From MGML01 sp034416335 (lineage in GTDB: Bacteria; Chloroflexota; Dehalococcoidia; Dehalococcoidales; UBA2162), in assembly GCA_034416335.1 (NCBI GenBank), contig DAOULV010000024.1:1-64000 (forward strand): a DNA stretch of 64,000 nt. Reading direction: 5' to 3'. Below the pieces are notes generated by a model. It made no database searches. It saw only the letters and a program-made list of their open reading frames with translations, and was not told the DNA's origin. This document shows positions 25,014 to 32,679 of this stretch, piece by piece. Positions within the stretch are counted from its first letter, which is position 1. Each line of letters starts with the position of its first letter. Made by a program: the position numbers and the translations under genes.

Positions 25014-25813
25014 TGAGAAAATACTACGAATATATAAAAAACTCGTTCAAGGAACAGTTAGCTTACAGAATCTCTTTCTTTATGGGGATTACCCAGAAAT
25101 TATTCGGTATACTTATCCAGCTTTGCGTATGGCAGGCGCTCATAGGACAGTCAGGAATCACAACGTCCAGTGAAGGAGTGATTACTATCGAAGAGATGAC
25201 TGCTTATGTCTTTATCAGTTCCATGATATCGACACTCCTGAACAGAGACATCATCATAGACATTAACGAGAGGGTAAGGGACGGATTTATATCCGTAGAC
25301 CTGATAAAACCGATGAACTTCACCGGCTATATGTTCTGCAGGATGACAGGGGGAAGCCTGTTCACGCTGTTATTCCAGATGCTTCCGGTACTTGCGGTTG
25401 CAGTAATATTTATACACCTGAAAACCCCGGCACTGCAGGACATGCTGTTCTTTGCATTGTCGCTGGTCGGCGCCTATATGATAATGTTCTTTATTACCTT
25501 CATTCTGGGACTGCTTTCGTTCTGGTATACATCGATGTGGCAGGTAGTGGCTTTACTGGATACATGTATCAACCTGTTCGCCGGTAGCTGGATACCGTTG
25601 TGGTTTTTCCCGGAAGTATTCAACACCATCTCTTCTTTCCTCCCCTTCAGGCTTATGTATTATGTGCCTATATCAATATACCTCGGGAAACTCGAGTACG
25701 CCGAATGCTGGTTCGCAGTCCTTCAACAAATCATCTGGGCAGGAATACTTTACGGAATAACCAGGCTGGTATGGCACGCTGCGATAAAAAAACTGGTTAT
25801 CCAGGGCGGATGA
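25013..25813 (+). CDS. ABC-2-type permease, A-type copy 2
   Basis: The 266-aa permease is paralogous to the A-type copy 1; the N-terminal MRKYYEYIKNSFKEQLAYR and the DINERVRDGFISVDLIKPMNFTGYMF region match closely. Six membrane helices are predicted. It is separated by one base from the B-type copy 2 and overlaps the preceding gene by one base, so all four permeases are translationally coupled. A duplicated A/B pair with a single ATPase is unusual. Confidence 0.86.
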   Translation: MRKYYEYIKNSFKEQLAYRISFFMGITQKLFGILIQLCVWQALIGQSGITTSSEGVITIEEMTAYVFISSMISTLLNRDIIIDINERVRDGFISVDLIKPMNFTGYMFCRMTGGSLFTLLFQMLPVLAVAVIFIHLKTPALQDMLFFALSLVGAYMIMFFITFILGLLSFWYTSMWQVVALLDTCINLFAGSWIPLWFFPEVFNTISSFLPFRLMYYVPISIYLGKLEYAECWFAVLQQIIWAGILYGITRLVWHAAIKKLVIQGG

Positions 25814-25814
25814 G

Positions 25815-26618
25815 ATGGCGCTGATAAAGCTGTTTATGAAAGGATACGCAAATTACCTGAAAAGCCTGTTCGAGTACAGACCGGCTTTCTTTACCGATAT
25901 GCTTACTAACATCATCGGCTACTCGGCAATGTATTTCGGACTGTGGGTACTGATGGATAAGTTCAAGTTAATCCAGGGCTGGACGATGTGGGAAGTTTTG
26001 CTGATATACAACATGATTCTGGTGTCGTACGGCCTGTGCTCCTTCTTCTTCCGGACACCTATGTTTAGCGACATAGAAAATCTGTTGCGTACCGGCAGGT
26101 TCGATATCGTGTTGATAAGACCGATGAACGCCCTGCTTTATACCATGTTGGGCAGACCAACGATAGCCTACTTCGGACACCTGTTAGTCGGAATAATAGT
26201 CTTCGGTATGTGTTTCAGCAACCTTAACATTGAATGGTCATTCCTGAAAGTGTTGTTTCTTATTCTGACCATTGTCGGAGCGGCGTTGATATATGCGGCA
26301 ATGTACCTGATTACCGGGACTCTAAGTTTCTGGATAGTAAGAATGGACACGGTACTCGAAACCTTCATGATTTCGGGAGATTTCATTCATTATCCGGTAA
26401 ATATCTACGCGAAATTCATACAGTTCATCCTGACATTCGTGCTGCCGTACGCGTTCGTTAATTACTATCCGGCACACTATCTGCTGGATAAAAGCGGTGA
26501 CGCACTCTTTCATCCGGTACTCCAGTACCTGACACCGGTCGTCGGTATCGTCATGTTCATTCTGGCATACAGGTTCTGGAAAATCGGCGTCAACAGGTAC
26601 GAAAGTACGGGTTCATAA
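25815..26618 (+). CDS. ABC-2-type permease, B-type copy 2
   Basis: The 267-aa six-helix permease is paralogous to B-type copy 1. Its last 38 residues (from ALFHPVLQYL) are almost identical to copy 1 even at the DNA level (see repeat entry), while the rest of the two genes has diverged, a signature of recent gene conversion. The FFRTPMFSDIENLLRTGRFD region is the cytoplasmic coupling segment. It is the last gene of the operon; a new promoter and an inverted repeat follow. Confidence 0.86.
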   Translation: MALIKLFMKGYANYLKSLFEYRPAFFTDMLTNIIGYSAMYFGLWVLMDKFKLIQGWTMWEVLLIYNMILVSYGLCSFFFRTPMFSDIENLLRTGRFDIVLIRPMNALLYTMLGRPTIAYFGHLLVGIIVFGMCFSNLNIEWSFLKVLFLILTIVGAALIYAAMYLITGTLSFWIVRMDTVLETFMISGDFIHYPVNIYAKFIQFILTFVLPYAFVNYYPAHYLLDKSGDALFHPVLQYLTPVVGIVMFILAYRFWKIGVNRYESTGS

Positions 26619-26630
26619 TATTGATATCCA

Positions 26631-26670
26631 TTGACATTACCGTGCTAATCGTCTATTGTTCATAGCACGA
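26631..26670 (+). promoter_or_regulatory. Promoter with overlapping inverted repeat upstream of the duplicated cupin-like gene
   Basis: TTGACA (26631-26636), a 17-base spacer and TATTGT (26654-26659). CGTGCTA (26641-26647) and TAGCACG (26664-26670) form a 7-bp inverted repeat flanking the -10 box, a plausible repressor operator or an RNA hairpin at the transcript's 5' end. Confidence 0.55.
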
Positions 26671-26697
26671 AAACCGGACTTAAAGGAGAGTGCGATA

Positions 26698-27564
26698 ATG
26701 GCCGAACTCAAGTACGAGAAATACGTGATAAAGAATGTCGTTAAGGAAAACCAGTGGGGTGGAGAGGGCATCGGCCTGGGCGGCGTACCGGACGGAATCG
26801 TACCGGCAAACGCAAAAATGAACCTTGGCATTTCCGTCGTCAGAAAACCTTATATGTTCCACGAACCCACCCACAAGCATCTGTTCACCGAGTATTTCTT
26901 CTTCCTCGGCTCGAATCCGGCGAATATGAACGAATTCAATGCCGACGTGGAATATTCCTTCGGAGCGGAACACGAGAAACACGTTATCACTGAGCCGACT
27001 ATCGTCGTCGCTGCACCGGGTGTGTACCACTGCCCGTTGAATTATGCCAGGGTCGGCAGGCCGTTCTACTGCCTGGAAGCTTTTATGACCTCCGAATACG
27101 GAGGAGTGGACCTGGGAGAAGACCTGACCGAGATAAGGGTTGAAGAGAAGAGTTACGACAGGTATTTCACGAAAGGAATTATCAGGCCGAACAAGTGGGG
27201 CGGTGAAGGGACCGGACTGGGACAGGTGCCGGCGCACCTTATTCCGGCGGCAGCGAAGATAAACCTGGGGATATCCGTGGTGAGAACCCCCTATATGTTC
27301 CATGAGCCTACTCATAAACATAACTTCACCGAGTTCTTTTTCTTCCTCGGCTCCAATCCGGACGATATGAATGAGTTCGATGCCGAGGTGGAGTTCTACA
27401 TTGGTGAAGAACGCGAGAAGCACGTAATCACCGAACCGGCAATCATAGTAATGCCGCCGGGAGTTTATCACTGTCCGTTGAACTATGCGAAGGTAGAAAA
27501 ACCGTTCTACTGCCTGGAGGCATTTATGACACCGGAATATTCCGGAACGGATCTGAAGAAATAG
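26698..27564 (+). CDS. Duplicated cupin-like protein, unknown function
   Basis: The 288-aa protein consists of two tandem homologous halves (about 6-145 and 153-288). Each half holds NQWGGEG/NKWGGEG near its start, a HEPTHKHxFTE metal-binding-like motif (three His within six residues), FFLGSNP, EKHVITEP and GVYHCPLNYA. The HxxxHxH pattern with a downstream His in YHCP is reminiscent of mononuclear metal cupins. AAAGGAG sits 9 bases upstream of the ATG at 26698; an in-frame ATG at 26656 would add 14 residues but lacks a site. No neighbouring enzyme suggests a substrate. Confidence 0.78.
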   Translation: MAELKYEKYVIKNVVKENQWGGEGIGLGGVPDGIVPANAKMNLGISVVRKPYMFHEPTHKHLFTEYFFFLGSNPANMNEFNADVEYSFGAEHEKHVITEPTIVVAAPGVYHCPLNYARVGRPFYCLEAFMTSEYGGVDLGEDLTEIRVEEKSYDRYFTKGIIRPNKWGGEGTGLGQVPAHLIPAAAKINLGISVVRTPYMFHEPTHKHNFTEFFFFLGSNPDDMNEFDAEVEFYIGEEREKHVITEPAIIVMPPGVYHCPLNYAKVEKPFYCLEAFMTPEYSGTDLKK

Positions 27565-27575
27565 ATAATATTATT

Positions 27576-27810
27576 CGGTCTCGGTTGTGATTTTCGGTTC
27601 ACCCCCTTTATCCCCCTCAAACAGTTGCCGTATTCAGCAGAAGTATTTCAATTGTTTGAGGGGGAAAGAGTTTGAGAGAGGGGCGAAGCCCCTCTCTCTT
27701 ATTTACTCCCCTTTCTGGCCAGTAAAGTCTTCCGGTCACCATCGATGGTTCTGGCCGGAAAGGGGGCAGGGGGTAAGGTATATATAAACAACCAAATGCA
27801 AACATAACCG
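27576..27810. repeat. MITE-like repeat, copy 2 (intact)
   Basis: Nearly the same 235 bp as 173-407: CACCCCCTTTATCCCCCTC, then GTTTGAGGGGGAAAGAG, the GAGAGAGGGG/CCCCTCTCTC hairpin, then CCGGAAAGGGGGCAGGGGG. Imperfect terminal inverted repeats begin TTCGGTCTCGGTTG and end AAACATAACCGAA. Non-coding. Confidence 0.75.
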
Positions 27811-27836
27811 AAAAATAACAGCTTGCTGTAATAAAA

Positions 27837-27864
27837 ATAAAGCCGGTCGAATGACCGGCTTTAT
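27837..27864. terminator. Bidirectional intrinsic terminator
   Basis: ATAAAGCCGGTC (27837-27848), GAAT loop, GACCGGCTTTAT (27853-27864): a perfect 12-bp stem with T/A-rich arms, ten bases after the stop of the minus-strand ABC permease. Confidence 0.8.
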
Positions 27865-27874
27865 CTAGCATTAA

Positions 27875-29539
27875 CTAGGCGTTATATCTTAAGTCTCTGC
27901 GCTGAAAAAGGTATATCGAGGCAAGAAAAAACACGACCGCCATACCACCGAGAACCGCCGCGTGCCCCCAGTCCATTCCGTTGAAAAGCGGTTCGCTGCC
28001 CAGGAAGTAATAATACGGCGACCACCTGGCATATCCGGCAAGGTTCTCGCTCAACGGAAGAAACGATGAGGTAATGTAGGAGACCAGGACAATTCCGATA
28101 CTCCCGTAGGCGGCTGTTTTCCCTTTACCGGTGGCGGCGGCAAGAGCCAGGGCCAGCATACCGAAAGCCAATCCGAGGAGCGTACCGAGCAGGCACCCGG
28201 CAGCGATGTTCCCCATATTCATATCGAGTCCGCCGAGTAGAGAACCCGCTCCGACACCAAGGAAAGTCGCCAGTCCGACGATAACGCAGCAGATTACCAT
28301 CGTTCCGCTTTTTTCGATTACGATTCTGGAGCGTTTTATCGGGTTGGCAAGGAGAAGTCCCATAGTATTGCGCGATTCTTCACCGTCAAGAGCACGGGTA
28401 CCGACCGTAATTCCCACTACCAGGATAGCCGCCGGCGCCACGAAGCTGAATACTTCAAGCTGGAAAAATCCCGCCGGGGTACTGAAATCACCGCCGCCGA
28501 AAGCGGCAAAGAGGACCTCCAGCTCCGGATAATTTGACAGCAGTCTGGCCATTGTTTCCACCGGCATTAGCTCGTAAAGCACGCCGATTAACACACTCGT
28601 GAGAAACATAGCCCAGCCGACGATAATAAGCAATGTCTGGTGCTCGGAAAACGTTTTTATCCATATCCGGGAGACGCGGGTTGAGCCGGCCAGCCGCGAC
28701 ATTACTTTTTGAGTCATCGGGTAATTTCGAAGCCTGTCGAGAAGAGTAACACCCACGTTCTGGCTTTTCAGGTCGCGGCGGTTGACGCCGATAATCGATA
28801 CAATAAAGAAAGCCGCGGTACAGGCCGCCATTATTCCTATATGCCCCCAGTCTATCCCATTAAGCAGGGGTTCGCTGCTGTTCAGGTAATACCAGGGAAA
28901 TATCTTTGCCAGGTCTTCCCATCCTTCGATTAACGGAAGCAGCCCGGTTGCGAATATCGACACAATCATAACACCGGTTGATATTCCCGCCGCCATGCCC
29001 CTGTTTCCTGTCCAGGCACCGATTGCCAGGGCAAGAAAACCGTGAAAAAGAACGACGGCGAATAAATGAAGCGAGAGCGCCTCCACGTGCATTCCCGTGA
29101 TTCTTACGTTCAAAATATTCGTTATCAGATACGAAGCCCCGCACAGGGCAGCGATAACGATGAATATAAGCAGGGTCATTGCCGCCGTTTTTGATATAAG
29201 CATATTGGTACGGCTCTTCGGATTACCGAGGAGGAGACCGACGATACCGTTGCTTTCCTCGCTGGCGATAGAACCCGAACCAAAAGCAATCATCATTCCC
29301 GCCAGCGCCCATGAACCTACTCCGGCAAGATATACGCTGATAGCCAGGCTGGCGGCATCGGCGGTCGGCGGAATCCCCATAATCGTCTTCATAACCTCCG
29401 GCATTTCCTGATAGATACTTATATCGAAATTCCTGTAAACCGAAATTGCGAAGAGAAGCATCAGGACAAGGCTGATAAAAGCTATCGTCGTACTCCGCCA
29501 GTGGTCGCGTACCGATTTGGTGAAAATATTAATAAGCAT
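27875..29539 (-). CDS. ABC exporter permease with two fused six-helix halves
   Basis: The 554-aa membrane protein consists of two homologous halves (about 1-270 and 290-554) of six helices each; both contain GxEESxxxxGLLLxNPxxRxxxxxxK in the first cytoplasmic loop (GSIASEESNGIVGLLLGNPK and GTRALDGEESRNTMGLLLAN) and WxYYYxxSEPLxNGxDWGH before the last helices. It is an ABC-2-type exporter permease acting as a built-in dimer with the ATPase encoded immediately upstream (overlap of one base). With TetR it forms a drug- or lipid-efflux-like cassette. Confidence 0.87.
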   Translation of the reverse strand: MLINIFTKSVRDHWRSTTIAFISLVLMLLFAISVYRNFDISIYQEMPEVMKTIMGIPPTADAASLAISVYLAGVGSWALAGMMIAFGSGSIASEESNGIVGLLLGNPKSRTNMLISKTAAMTLLIFIVIAALCGASYLITNILNVRITGMHVEALSLHLFAVVLFHGFLALAIGAWTGNRGMAAGISTGVMIVSIFATGLLPLIEGWEDLAKIFPWYYLNSSEPLLNGIDWGHIGIMAACTAAFFIVSIIGVNRRDLKSQNVGVTLLDRLRNYPMTQKVMSRLAGSTRVSRIWIKTFSEHQTLLIIVGWAMFLTSVLIGVLYELMPVETMARLLSNYPELEVLFAAFGGGDFSTPAGFFQLEVFSFVAPAAILVVGITVGTRALDGEESRNTMGLLLANPIKRSRIVIEKSGTMVICCVIVGLATFLGVGAGSLLGGLDMNMGNIAAGCLLGTLLGLAFGMLALALAAATGKGKTAAYGSIGIVLVSYITSSFLPLSENLAGYARWSPYYYFLGSEPLFNGMDWGHAAVLGGMAVVFFLASIYLFQRRDLRYNA

Positions 29540-30447
29540 CAGGCCGCAACTCCCTCGTCACGGTAATAGGTGAGGAAAATTTCTTCCAGGTCCGCTTCCT
29601 GGGTGTGGATATCCAGCAGTTCGTACTTATCCATCACCGTTCTGAGCATATCCTCCATCTTACCGTCATAGGAAAGGATTACCCGAGTATTATCCACCGA
29701 TATATCGCGCGTTCCGGGTATCGCTTCGAATACGCCGGGTTCGACCTCTTCCTCGAAATCAAGTTCTATTCTGCGCATCGCCTTCGACCGGAGCTGCGAC
29801 ACGAACTCAACCGCGGCTAGCCTGCCTGTCCGTATTATTCCGACGCGGTCGGCGACATGCTGGACTTCAGAAAGAGTGTGACTGGAAAGAAACACGCAGC
29901 AGCCGCCTGTCGCCGATTCACGCAGCATCGTCTGAAATTCCCTCTGGATTAACGGGTCGAGTCCGGAACTCGGCTCATCCAGGATAAGGACTTCCGGCCG
30001 GTTCATAAACGCCTGTATCAGTCCGACTTTCTGGCGGTTGCCCGACGATAAATCGCCTACTTTTTTCGAAAGGTCGGCGTTAAGTCTTTCAGCCAGCTTA
30101 TCCACATACTCCCACTCGACACCTCCCCTGAGATTGGCAAAAAAAGTAAGGGTGTCCCTGCCGGTAAGTCCAGGATACATTGCCAGGTCCCCCGGCAGGT
30201 AGCCGATGTGTCTGCGTATTTCCACAGATTTCTTATGAGTATCGAGCCCGAGAATGGAAGCCCGCCCGGACGTGGGGCGTATCTCATCGAGAAGAGTCCT
30301 GATAGTGGTGGTTTTTCCGGCGCCGTTGGGACCGAGAAAACCGAATATCTCTCCGGCCGGTATCTCCAGGTTCAGATCGACCAGAGCCTTTACGTCGCCA
30401 TAATGTTTGGTAAGATTTTCGGTATAAATAACGTATTCTTTTGACAT
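29539..30447 (-). CDS. ABC exporter ATPase
   Basis: The 302-aa ATPase has Walker A GPNGAGKTTT (about 38-47), Q-loop GYLPGDLAMYPG, signature LSSGNRQK (variant of LSGGQ), Walker B VLILDEPSSGLD and switch His in SSHTLSEVQH. It also has the DUF4302-like C-terminal domain commonly seen in CcmA/NatA exporter ATPases. It overlaps the permease by one base and follows tetR by 42 bases, so the three genes form one minus-strand operon from the promoter at 31163-31136. Confidence 0.92.
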   Translation of the reverse strand: MSKEYVIYTENLTKHYGDVKALVDLNLEIPAGEIFGFLGPNGAGKTTTIRTLLDEIRPTSGRASILGLDTHKKSVEIRRHIGYLPGDLAMYPGLTGRDTLTFFANLRGGVEWEYVDKLAERLNADLSKKVGDLSSGNRQKVGLIQAFMNRPEVLILDEPSSGLDPLIQREFQTMLRESATGGCCVFLSSHTLSEVQHVADRVGIIRTGRLAAVEFVSQLRSKAMRRIELDFEEEVEPGVFEAIPGTRDISVDNTRVILSYDGKMEDMLRTVMDKYELLDIHTQEADLEEIFLTYYRDEGVAA

Positions 30448-30489
30448 ATGACTCCTTTCTCATCCCGCAGGGTTAATAATCAGCAAACA

Positions 30490-31089
30490 TTATTTTTTCT
30501 TTTTCCCGAATATTCCGTAGAGAATTACGGGTGTAAGTTCACGCAGCAGTTTAGCGGTATATTCCGGATCCGAAGCCAGACCGGCTTCGGCATTTATTCC
30601 CCGGCGTATTATCTCCGAATAGCGGAGGACTGTTTCCGTTGAAAGGTCCGGGGCGATATACCCCTGTTCTCTGCCCTCATCGAAAAACCTGTTGACACTC
30701 TTGTTTGCTTCAACCATATACTCCGATTCGAGAAACCGGCGTATTTCAGGATCGTCCGATGATGCGGCAAGCATGAATTCGGCATGAGTCGCGGCAGCCA
30801 TATCCGACTTGAAAGAAAGCAGGTCCCGGAATTTTTCTTCAAACGGTTTGTCGGTCTCAAGAACGCTCCTGTATTCTTCGAGGGCACGTCTGTACCAGGC
30901 TTTTACCACCTCACGTACCAGAGCATCCTTGCTGCCGAACCGGTTATAGACAGTTGCGGGAGTAATACCTGCTTTCTGTGCTATATCACTTATGGATACT
31001 TTTTTAATCCCTTGAGTCTGGAATAACTCCAGAGCGGCTCCAAGAATTTTCTGTCTGTTCTTTCCAGCCCTTTCTGTCCTGCCTGCCAT
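30490..31089 (-). CDS. TetR-family repressor of the adjacent ABC exporter
   Basis: The 199-aa regulator has an N-terminal helix-turn-helix (KILGAALELFQTQGIKKVSI then SDIAQKAGITPATVYNRFGS, residues about 14-54) and an all-helical ligand domain. It is first in the operon tetR, ATPase, permease and probably represses it by binding the A/T-rich inverted repeat in its own promoter (31126-31157). The C-terminal Lys-rich end (GKKKK) is unusual but short. Confidence 0.9.
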   Translation of the reverse strand: MAGRTERAGKNRQKILGAALELFQTQGIKKVSISDIAQKAGITPATVYNRFGSKDALVREVVKAWYRRALEEYRSVLETDKPFEEKFRDLLSFKSDMAAATHAEFMLAASSDDPEIRRFLESEYMVEANKSVNRFFDEGREQGYIAPDLSTETVLRYSEIIRRGINAEAGLASDPEYTAKLLRELTPVILYGIFGKKKK

Positions 31090-31125
31090 ATCGCTGCCCT
31101 TTTACCACCATATTATTTTGTAGTA

Positions 31126-31163
31126 TTTATATATATTATATTCATTTTATATAAATTGTCAAG
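31126..31163 (-). promoter_or_regulatory. Promoter and likely TetR operator
   Basis: On the minus strand TTGACA (31163-31158), 16 bases, TATAAT (31141-31136). ATTTATATA (31126-31134) and TATATAAAT (31149-31157) form a 9-bp inverted repeat with 14 bases between, flanking the -10 box: the usual arrangement for an autoregulated TetR operator. Confidence 0.65.
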
Positions 31164-31264
31164 CAAATATCTCAGGGCATTGCGATAAATATCGGAGTAG
31201 ATAGATTCTTATCTAACCGAAATGATATTGTCTCTGTACAGATATATCGATGATTGTACATATA

Positions 31265-31293
31265 TTGACATCAACGATTTTGGTATGTAAAAT
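31265..31293 (+). promoter_or_regulatory. Possible promoter for the HEPN-like gene
   Basis: TTGACA (31265-31270), a 17-base spacer and TAAAAT (31288-31293), about 200 bases before the gene at 31500. AT-rich context makes chance matches more likely. Confidence 0.4.
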
Positions 31294-31299
31294 CTGTTC

Positions 31300-31420
31300 A
31301 ATTTCATCGGCTCTGCTTCAGGGAGCCATGTACCTGATAGGGGCAACACTTGGTTTCTGGATAGTAAGACCAAGCAATATATTCTGCATTTTCATGTGGG
31401 ACCTCAAAAGTTTTATTACA
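31300..31420 (+). pseudogene. Remnant of a B-type ABC-2 permease
   Basis: In one frame this encodes ALLQGAMYLIGATLGFWIVR, which aligns with ALIYAAMYLITGTLSFWIVR of B-type copy 2 (25815-26618), followed by a weaker match across the next 25 residues. There is no full-length gene around it (the surrounding frame has only 80 codons). It is thus a decayed fragment of a third, diverged copy of the same permease family, 5 kb away from the live operon. Confidence 0.6.
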
Positions 31421-31499
31421 CCAGAAGAAGCAATCACACCCCTACTCCCTTCAGGTTTTTCAACTTTCATGATACTGGAAGAAATACTATAATACCTAC

Positions 31500-32549
31500 G
31501 TGAGAAATGCAGAAGTTGAAAGATTTATCAGTAAGTTTTGTAACTTGATTAGCAAACGTAATTCTATCCCTTCTAGAAGCCGTCGATTTATTCCTTCTAC
31601 ACTTAGAAATATTATCTACCAAGAGCTACCGAAGCGTGATAATGATAGGGAACTAGAAGTTCGAGAATTAGCTAACTCCAACCAGCTTAACGTTTACTAT
31701 GACTTAAACGACATTACGGTGTGTAAGAACTCAAGGGGAAAACTAGTCGTAGGTGTACTTGCTCCATTTTGGTCTAGGGGTCTAAGACCATTTTGCAGAG
31801 ACGATTTTATATACGACGAGGTTTCTTGGTTCTTACACTTTTCAAGACAGTATGTCGCCCGGTCTAAATTCATTGAAGTAGTTGGCTCAATCGCTTTGTC
31901 TTATAATCGAGATACTCATTTCCGAACATCAAATCTGAAATTATTTCAAATTAGCGATTTTGGTTATGATATTAATACCGCAAAGCGCAAAGCCTTTGGT
32001 AGAAAAGCATTATCTCCCAATAATCAGTCTTCTAGACGACAAAGAGAATTCTTGTACTGGATTAAAATGATAAACGGCTTAGACCCTTTCATTCATCGGA
32101 TGCTTTTCAACTATTCCAAAGCGTTACAGCTTCTACACGCTTATTTCGATGAAGAAGCAATTACTGCATTAGATAAGACCATAAATATCGCCGAACAATT
32201 TGTTCTATATCGTTTAAAACAACACTCCAAAAACCAAAGAGAACTTCTTGCAAATATATGCGGTCTTAATGCTTCGGAAAAAAATCTGCTTATCGAAATA
32301 TATAAAATTCGTTGCCACTTTGGAGCCCATCCTTCTAGTAGTAAGTGGTGGGATTTTCCCGAGATATTTGACGAAGAAGACTTTGTCAGCATGTTTGAAG
32401 TTTCCAAACACCTTATACAAAAGCTCTTGTTACTTGAAATAGCCAACAGGGTAGTGGAAAAGCATCCTAGTTCGTGGTCAGACTGGTTTATGAAAAATAT
32501 TGATGTCTTATATAATTCAATTTGGTTCTCTCAATATCCTTACATTTAA
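31500..32549 (+). CDS. AT-rich uncharacterised protein, possible HEPN domain
   Basis: The 349-aa soluble protein is not recognised. The N-terminal 200 residues are mixed, with basic segments (SRSRRFIPSTLR; SSRRQREF). Residues about 225-330 are helical and contain IYKIRCHFGAHPSS: R-x5-H, the RX4-6H pattern of HEPN RNases, near the end of a four-helix stretch. The start is a GTG at 31500; no good ribosome site is visible, so the N-terminus is uncertain. The low GC and the adjacent permease remnant suggest an imported island. HEPN assignment is a hypothesis based on one motif. Confidence 0.55.
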   Translation: MRNAEVERFISKFCNLISKRNSIPSRSRRFIPSTLRNIIYQELPKRDNDRELEVRELANSNQLNVYYDLNDITVCKNSRGKLVVGVLAPFWSRGLRPFCRDDFIYDEVSWFLHFSRQYVARSKFIEVVGSIALSYNRDTHFRTSNLKLFQISDFGYDINTAKRKAFGRKALSPNNQSSRRQREFLYWIKMINGLDPFIHRMLFNYSKALQLLHAYFDEEAITALDKTINIAEQFVLYRLKQHSKNQRELLANICGLNASEKNLLIEIYKIRCHFGAHPSSSKWWDFPEIFDEEDFVSMFEVSKHLIQKLLLLEIANRVVEKHPSSWSDWFMKNIDVLYNSIWFSQYPYI

Positions 32550-32611
32550 TTATCTGCGTTCCAGTCTATCGAAATAATCCGAGCAGCAGTAGAATTTTCC
32601 TGTGCGTGTTT

Positions 32612-32640
32612 TTGATTTCGATAATTCGCGGTGATACAAT
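32612..32640 (+). promoter_or_regulatory. Sigma70-type promoter for selD
   Basis: TTGATT (32612-32617), a 17-base spacer and TACAAT (32635-32640), 39 bases before the selD ATG. Confidence 0.65.
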
Positions 32641-32679
32641 ACGCTCAAACGACCGGAGAGGATATAGACGGAGGAACGG

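Noticed and set aside
26680..27471. 263-codon minus-strand ORF
   Set aside because: It is a shadow of the duplicated cupin-like gene.
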